Below, in pieces: positions 7,583 to 9,778 of a stretch of DNA of 9,778 bases (positions are counted from its first letter, which is position 1; every line of letters starts with the position of its first letter). The stretch is from positions 1 to 9,778 of the forward strand of contig JAWLFJ010000133.1 of NCBI GenBank assembly GCA_041685625.1, written 5' to 3'. This stretch comes from Albimonas sp041685625. GTDB lineage: Bacteria; Pseudomonadota; Alphaproteobacteria; Rhodobacterales; Rhodobacteraceae. Position numbers and translations under genes: made by a program. The notes below the pieces were generated by a model, which was not told the DNA's origin, made no database searches, and saw only the letters and a program-made list of their open reading frames with translations.

Positions 7583-8671
7583 ATGGCAAAATTCATTGAG
7601 ATATCGCGCCAGGCGGATGGCGAAGGTTTTTATCTCCATTTCACGGGGGGCTTCCGCGCCGCAAATGTCGCCAAGGGGACATGGCAAATCGAACCAGTCT
7701 TGGTTAAAGAAAAACCGTGTGCAACAGGTCCATTGACGACTGAAACTCTTCAAGAAATCGCTAAACAAAACGATTTTCGTGCGGTTGTATTTCACCGTTT
7801 TGGCTGGATGAATGGCGAATATTATTCGAGTTTGGCACCAATAATTCCAGGGAAAGCGAGCCATTCAGAAGGTCCGTCTGAGCTTTGGAGCAACATCGCC
7901 GGGAACATTGCCCGGCCCCGCACCAAAGAGTTTTTTGAAAAGGTTGAGCGACCCTCAGAAGAGGAAATCGCGAACGCGCTGGATGACCGGAACCCGGTGG
8001 AAGCGCTGGCGCGGTACATCAGCCTGAGTTTACGCAGTATGGACATAAGTGTAGAGCAGATCGCCGAGCATTATCATGAACAACTTGTGAAACACATGGC
8101 GGCCGGCCGTGTGAACGGTGAGAGGTGTGCCAACACGTTGTCACAAACACTCTATGCCCATGTTCACTCGTTCTTCCTTCACCTCGGTGCAGCCAGGGAT
8201 TACCTTGGCACACTCATTGCCCATCGCATAGGACTCGATCCCCAAAAAATCGACTCGATGGCCCGCATCGTTAAAAAAATCCCACTTAAAAACCTGCCAA
8301 GAGACGCTTTGTTGGAGCTATTGCTTTCAAGTGGCAACATCGCACGCGACCCCAAAAAAACGAACCATTTCACGGTCTCTGGATGGATGGAGGAGGTAAC
8401 TTCAGTTCGAAATGAGTTGGTTCATAAACGCCCATATGGCTCAAAATACAGTGAGCGTTTTGGGTGTGTACTCCCAATTCAAAAGGAGGCTGGTTTATTT
8501 CGATATTTTCGCCCACTGGATTTTAACGGCAAAGCCAAACAGGACTTATTTGAAGTTATTCATTATCACTATGCACGATTCACCGATCTTATGAATCAAG
8601 CAGCAAAGGCGTCGGGCTACGACACTGCGATGGTGCACATGACTGACGAAGACATCATTCCGCTCAATTGA
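7583..8671 (+). CDS. Uncharacterised protein with candidate C-terminal HEPN ribonuclease motif
   Basis: I do not recognise this 362-aa protein as a named family. The start is well fixed: ATG 7583 is the first start after an in-frame TAA at 7568, although its ribosome site (AAGAA) is weak. The N-terminal third looks strand-rich and soluble (residues 1-95). From about 125 on it is mostly helical: 138-172, 181-215 and 239-250, then FTVSGWMEEVTSVRNELVHKRP, then a last helix 320-343. Arg276-Asn277-x3-His281 (RNELVH) matches the R-[N/D/H]-x3-H catalytic signature of HEPN RNases, and it sits in a helix between other long helices, as in HEPN bundles. There is no signal peptide or membrane segment, so it is probably cytoplasmic. 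As a lone gene in an AT-rich insert it resembles stand-alone HEPN defence or abortive-infection proteins. That is inference from a short motif; a non-enzymatic helical protein remains possible. The gene itself is convincing, the function is not. Confidence 0.8.
   Translation: MAKFIEISRQADGEGFYLHFTGGFRAANVAKGTWQIEPVLVKEKPCATGPLTTETLQEIAKQNDFRAVVFHRFGWMNGEYYSSLAPIIPGKASHSEGPSELWSNIAGNIARPRTKEFFEKVERPSEEEIANALDDRNPVEALARYISLSLRSMDISVEQIAEHYHEQLVKHMAAGRVNGERCANTLSQTLYAHVHSFFLHLGAARDYLGTLIAHRIGLDPQKIDSMARIVKKIPLKNLPRDALLELLLSSGNIARDPKKTNHFTVSGWMEEVTSVRNELVHKRPYGSKYSERFGCVLPIQKEAGLFRYFRPLDFNGKAKQDLFEVIHYHYARFTDLMNQAAKASGYDTAMVHMTDEDIIPLN
8408..8425 (+). other. R-N-x3-H (HEPN-type) motif codons
   Basis: These codons encode Arg276 to His281 (RNELVH) of the uncharacterised protein. 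HEPN ribonucleases use R-x4-6-H, most often R-[N/D/H]-x3-H, at a dimer interface to cleave RNA. The motif is short, so helical context and C-terminal position are the main support. Confidence 0.5.
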
Positions 8672-8695
8672 AGAAAGCCAGATGGGGGACGAAAT

Positions 8696-8728
8696 TTGAC
8701 AGATTTATCGGTGAAAGTTCATTTTAAT
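8696..8728 (+). promoter_or_regulatory. Possible promoter downstream of the HEPN-candidate gene
   Basis: A perfect TTGACA (8696-8701) is followed by TTTAAT (8723-8728, 5 of 6 to the -10 consensus), but the gap is 21 bases, longer than the usual 16-18; at normal spacing the -10 is poor. If active it would transcribe through the C-rich tract and the 11-base array towards the acyl-CoA synthetase, with no gene in between. The AT-rich composition makes chance matches likelier here. Confidence 0.2.
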
Positions 8729-8857
8729 TCAGTGACACGACGCCTGTTATTCTGATAGGGTTTTTAGTGAAGAGGTAGTTTCGTGTTTCCTGTTCGGCCT
8801 GTCAGCAGCCGATGCTAAAATTGGCCGGACGGCAGTTTCGTCCGCATGGCCGCCGCG

Positions 8858-8893
8858 CCCCCTCCCCCATCCACCAAATCTCAACCCCTCCCC
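8858..8893 (+). terminator. G-free C-rich tract, possible Rho-utilisation site
   Basis: Thirty-six consecutive bases contain no G and 24 C. C-rich, G-poor, unstructured RNA is the hallmark of Rho loading sites. It lies 187 bases after the stop of the HEPN-candidate gene, where no T-tailed hairpin is seen, so Rho-dependent termination of that transcript is plausible. It rests on composition only. Confidence 0.3.
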
Positions 8894-8926
8894 GGCAGTC
8901 TCCCCCGCCCTCCCCGGCGGCGGCCC

Positions 8927-9124
8927 TCCGGACCCGGGTCCGACGCCGTCCGCACAAGCGCCGCACATGCGCATGACGCACGCGGCACGCGAGTCCGACC
9001 GGCGTCCGACCCGCGTCCGACGCCGTATGTACAGGAGTCCGACGTTTGCAGGACGTCTGCTGCACGCTTGCGGCACGCCGTCTGCACGAAAGCGGCACGC
9101 CGATCCGCCCGAATCGGCCCGCTT
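8927..9124. repeat. Degenerate 11-base periodic array (16 clear plus 2 decayed units)
   Basis: Cut into 11-base units from 8927, all sixteen units to 9102 have A at position 6 and C at position 7; those 16 A account for over half of the 29 A in the stretch. Position 1 is G in 12 and T in 4, position 2 C or T in 15, positions 4-5 almost always G or C, and position 8 G in 10. Positions 9-11 vary freely. Five units are exactly GTCCGAC (8938, 8993, 9004, 9015, 9037); a second type is GCGGCAC or close (8982, 9059, 9070, 9092). Two more units (9103, 9114) keep C at position 7 but have lost the A. Eleven is not a multiple of three, and no coding frame fits. The array ends at a TTGACA hexamer upstream of the acyl-CoA synthetase. 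A phased protein-binding array, or a structured or protein-bound leader RNA, are possible roles; units are too short and uninterrupted for CRISPR. Confidence 0.85.
9099..9118. promoter_or_regulatory. Inverted repeat next to the -35, operator candidate
   Basis: GCCGAT and ATCGGC form perfect 6-base arms around an 8-base spacer, ending 4 bases before TTGACA at 9123. Size and position suit a dimeric regulator controlling the acyl-CoA synthetase. It overlaps the last, decayed units of the 11-base array, so the two signals may be the same thing. Confidence 0.35.
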
Positions 9125-9151
9125 GACACCGCCCCGCCCCCGGTCTCCCCT
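9123..9151 (+). promoter_or_regulatory. Candidate promoter of the acyl-CoA synthetase gene
   Basis: Perfect -35 hexamer TTGACA (9123-9128) in the context GCTTGAC, as is common in alphaproteobacterial promoters. At 17 bases the -10 position is TCCCCT, a poor match, so it would need an activator or be weak. Transcription would start near 9158, leaving a leader of about 30 bases, which suits the ATG at 9189. Confidence 0.4.
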
Positions 9152-9188
9152 CCCGCCGCACGCCGAGACCCGGAGGGGGAGCCCGCCC

Positions 9189-9778
9189 ATGACCGCAGCC
9201 GCGCCGCCGCCCCTCGGGGCCGGCCTCGACCGTCTCTTCGCCCCGCGCTCCATCGCCGTCATCGGCGCCTCCGAGCGCCCCGGCTCCTTCGGCCGGCGCA
9301 CGCAGGAGAACCTCGCGCGCTTCAAGGGCGAGGTGTTCCTGGTCAATCCCTCGCGGGACGAGATCGACGGGCGCCCCTGCTTCCGCTCGGTGGCGGACCT
9401 GCCCTCCGTCCCCGACTGCGCCCTGATCGCCACCCCCCGCGACACCGTCGAGGGGCTGGTGGAGGCCTGCGCCGCCAAGGGGATCGGCGGCGCGCAGGTC
9501 TACGCCTCGGGCTTCGCCGAGGTGGGCCGCGAGGCGCTCGTCGCGCTGCAGGCGCGGATCCGCGACGCCGCCCGCGCCGGCGGCCTGCGCCTCGCCGGGC
9601 CGAACTCCATCGGCTTCGTGAACTTCGGCCTCGGCCTCGGCGCGACCTTCATGACGGGCCTGCACCTCGACAAGGGCTTCGACGCGGCGCCCGAGACGCG
9701 GACCATCGGCCTCGTCAGCCAGTCCGGCGCCCTCGGCCTCGCCTTCACCCAGGCGATGCTCTCGGGCCAGTTCTTCAG
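9189..9778 (+). CDS. NDP-forming acyl-CoA synthetase (CoA-binding domain; truncated by window end)
   Basis: N-terminal 196 residues of an acetate--CoA ligase (ADP-forming)-type enzyme, which joins a carboxylic acid to CoA using ATP through phospho-enzyme chemistry. The frame is open to the window end. It begins with the CoA-binding Rossmann domain: LFAPRSIAVIGASERPGSFG (16-35), LVNPSRDEIDG (51-61), a strand and helix to CALIATPRD (77-85), YASGFAEVG (105-113), GPNSIGFVN (137-145) and GLVSQSGALGLAF (174-186), the last two matching the succinyl-CoA synthetase alpha-like fold. The catalytic phosphohistidine and the ATP-grasp part lie beyond the window. ATG 9189 has GGAGGGGGAG directly upstream with suitable spacing. 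The upstream 517 bases contain no gene but hold a TTGACA hexamer, an inverted repeat and the 11-base array. Likely role: activation of an acid from catabolism; substrate unknown. Confidence 0.9.
   Translation, partial: MTAAAPPPLGAGLDRLFAPRSIAVIGASERPGSFGRRTQENLARFKGEVFLVNPSRDEIDGRPCFRSVADLPSVPDCALIATPRDTVEGLVEACAAKGIGGAQVYASGFAEVGREALVALQARIRDAARAGGLRLAGPNSIGFVNFGLGLGATFMTGLHLDKGFDAAPETRTIGLVSQSGALGLAFTQAMLSGQFF

Larger units (their letters stand above)
7445..8850. other. AT-rich insert (probable horizontally acquired island)
   Basis: Composition changes abruptly near 7445 and returns to very high GC near 8850. Inside, positions 7741-7800 have 22 G/C of 60, with runs such as AAAAAAA and codons (AAA, TTT, ATT, TTA) that the flanking genes almost never use. 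The insert holds one gene (7583-8671) and short non-coding flanks. No integrase, transposase, tRNA or clear flanking direct repeat was found, so the mechanism of entry is not visible. The 8672-8850 part contains a TTGACA hexamer and a small dyad (8826-8831 with 8839-8844) but no gene. Foreign origin is inferred from composition. Confidence 0.75.

Noticed and set aside
7460..7864. Minus-strand open frame of 134 codons overlapping the HEPN-candidate gene
   Set aside because: It mostly overlaps the start of the longer plus-strand gene, has no recognisable domain and no good ribosome site.
8826..8844. Hairpin CGGACG-n7-CGTCCG as a terminator of the HEPN-candidate gene
   Set aside because: Only a 6-bp stem, 155 bases after the stop and without a T-run on the plus strand.
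8927..9102. CRISPR array
   Set aside because: The period is only 11 bases, with no 20-40 base repeats or unique spacers, and no cas genes are in the window.
8747..9748. Several minus-strand open frames across the array and the synthetase start
   Set aside because: Three frames are open at once because of GC composition; the plus-strand synthetase has clear family motifs and the array has a non-triplet period.

Overview
The window is mostly very GC-rich chromosomal DNA; for example, positions 61-120 hold 49 G/C out of 60. It is densely coded, with strong Shine-Dalgarno sequences, a complete TRAP transporter operon and oxidative or acyl-CoA catabolic genes. This suggests a high-GC alphaproteobacterium, most plausibly a Rhodobacterales-type organism. 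That placement rests on composition and gene content only. No rRNA, tRNA, CRISPR array or insertion sequence was recognised.

Layout: (i) 1-67, a GC hairpin and an uninterrupted run of 30 C lie just ahead of the ribosome binding site of an MFS transporter (68-1267, +). (ii) 1264-4220, a minus-strand TRAP operon runs dctP - (GC hairpin) - dctQ - dctM; its last gene meets the MFS gene tail-to-tail on a shared palindromic CTAG. (iii) 4473-5480, +, a MetX-like alpha/beta hydrolase is divergent from dctP. (iv) 5477-7375, minus, is a type I Baeyer-Villiger monooxygenase with an N-terminal extension like that of 4-hydroxyacetophenone monooxygenase; it is convergent with the hydrolase, also by a 4-base stop overlap. 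(v) About 7445-8850 is a strikingly AT-richer insert (7741-7800 has 22 G/C out of 60) carrying one unrecognised 362-aa gene (7583-8671, +) whose C-terminal part contains R-N-x3-H, the signature of HEPN ribonucleases. (vi) 8672-9188 is a 517-base non-coding region holding a G-free C-rich tract and an unusual 11-base periodic array (about 8927-9124) that abuts a TTGACA -35-like hexamer. (vii) 9189 to the window end, +, is the start of an NDP-forming acyl-CoA synthetase.

How the parts may work together: TRAP uptake of a small organic acid, Baeyer-Villiger oxidation of a ketone to an ester, ester hydrolysis by the neighbouring alpha/beta hydrolase, and CoA activation of the acid would make a coherent catabolic set. 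This is inferred from neighbourhood alone, since the genes lie on different strands.

The most unusual object is the 11-base array. Sixteen consecutive units (8927-9102) all carry AC at positions 6-7, two more decayed units follow, and the last three or four positions of each unit are free to vary. That pattern looks like selection for a short core at a fixed helical phase, not a simple decaying minisatellite. It sits between the candidate HEPN gene and the acyl-CoA synthetase promoter region. Whether it serves either gene cannot be decided from sequence.
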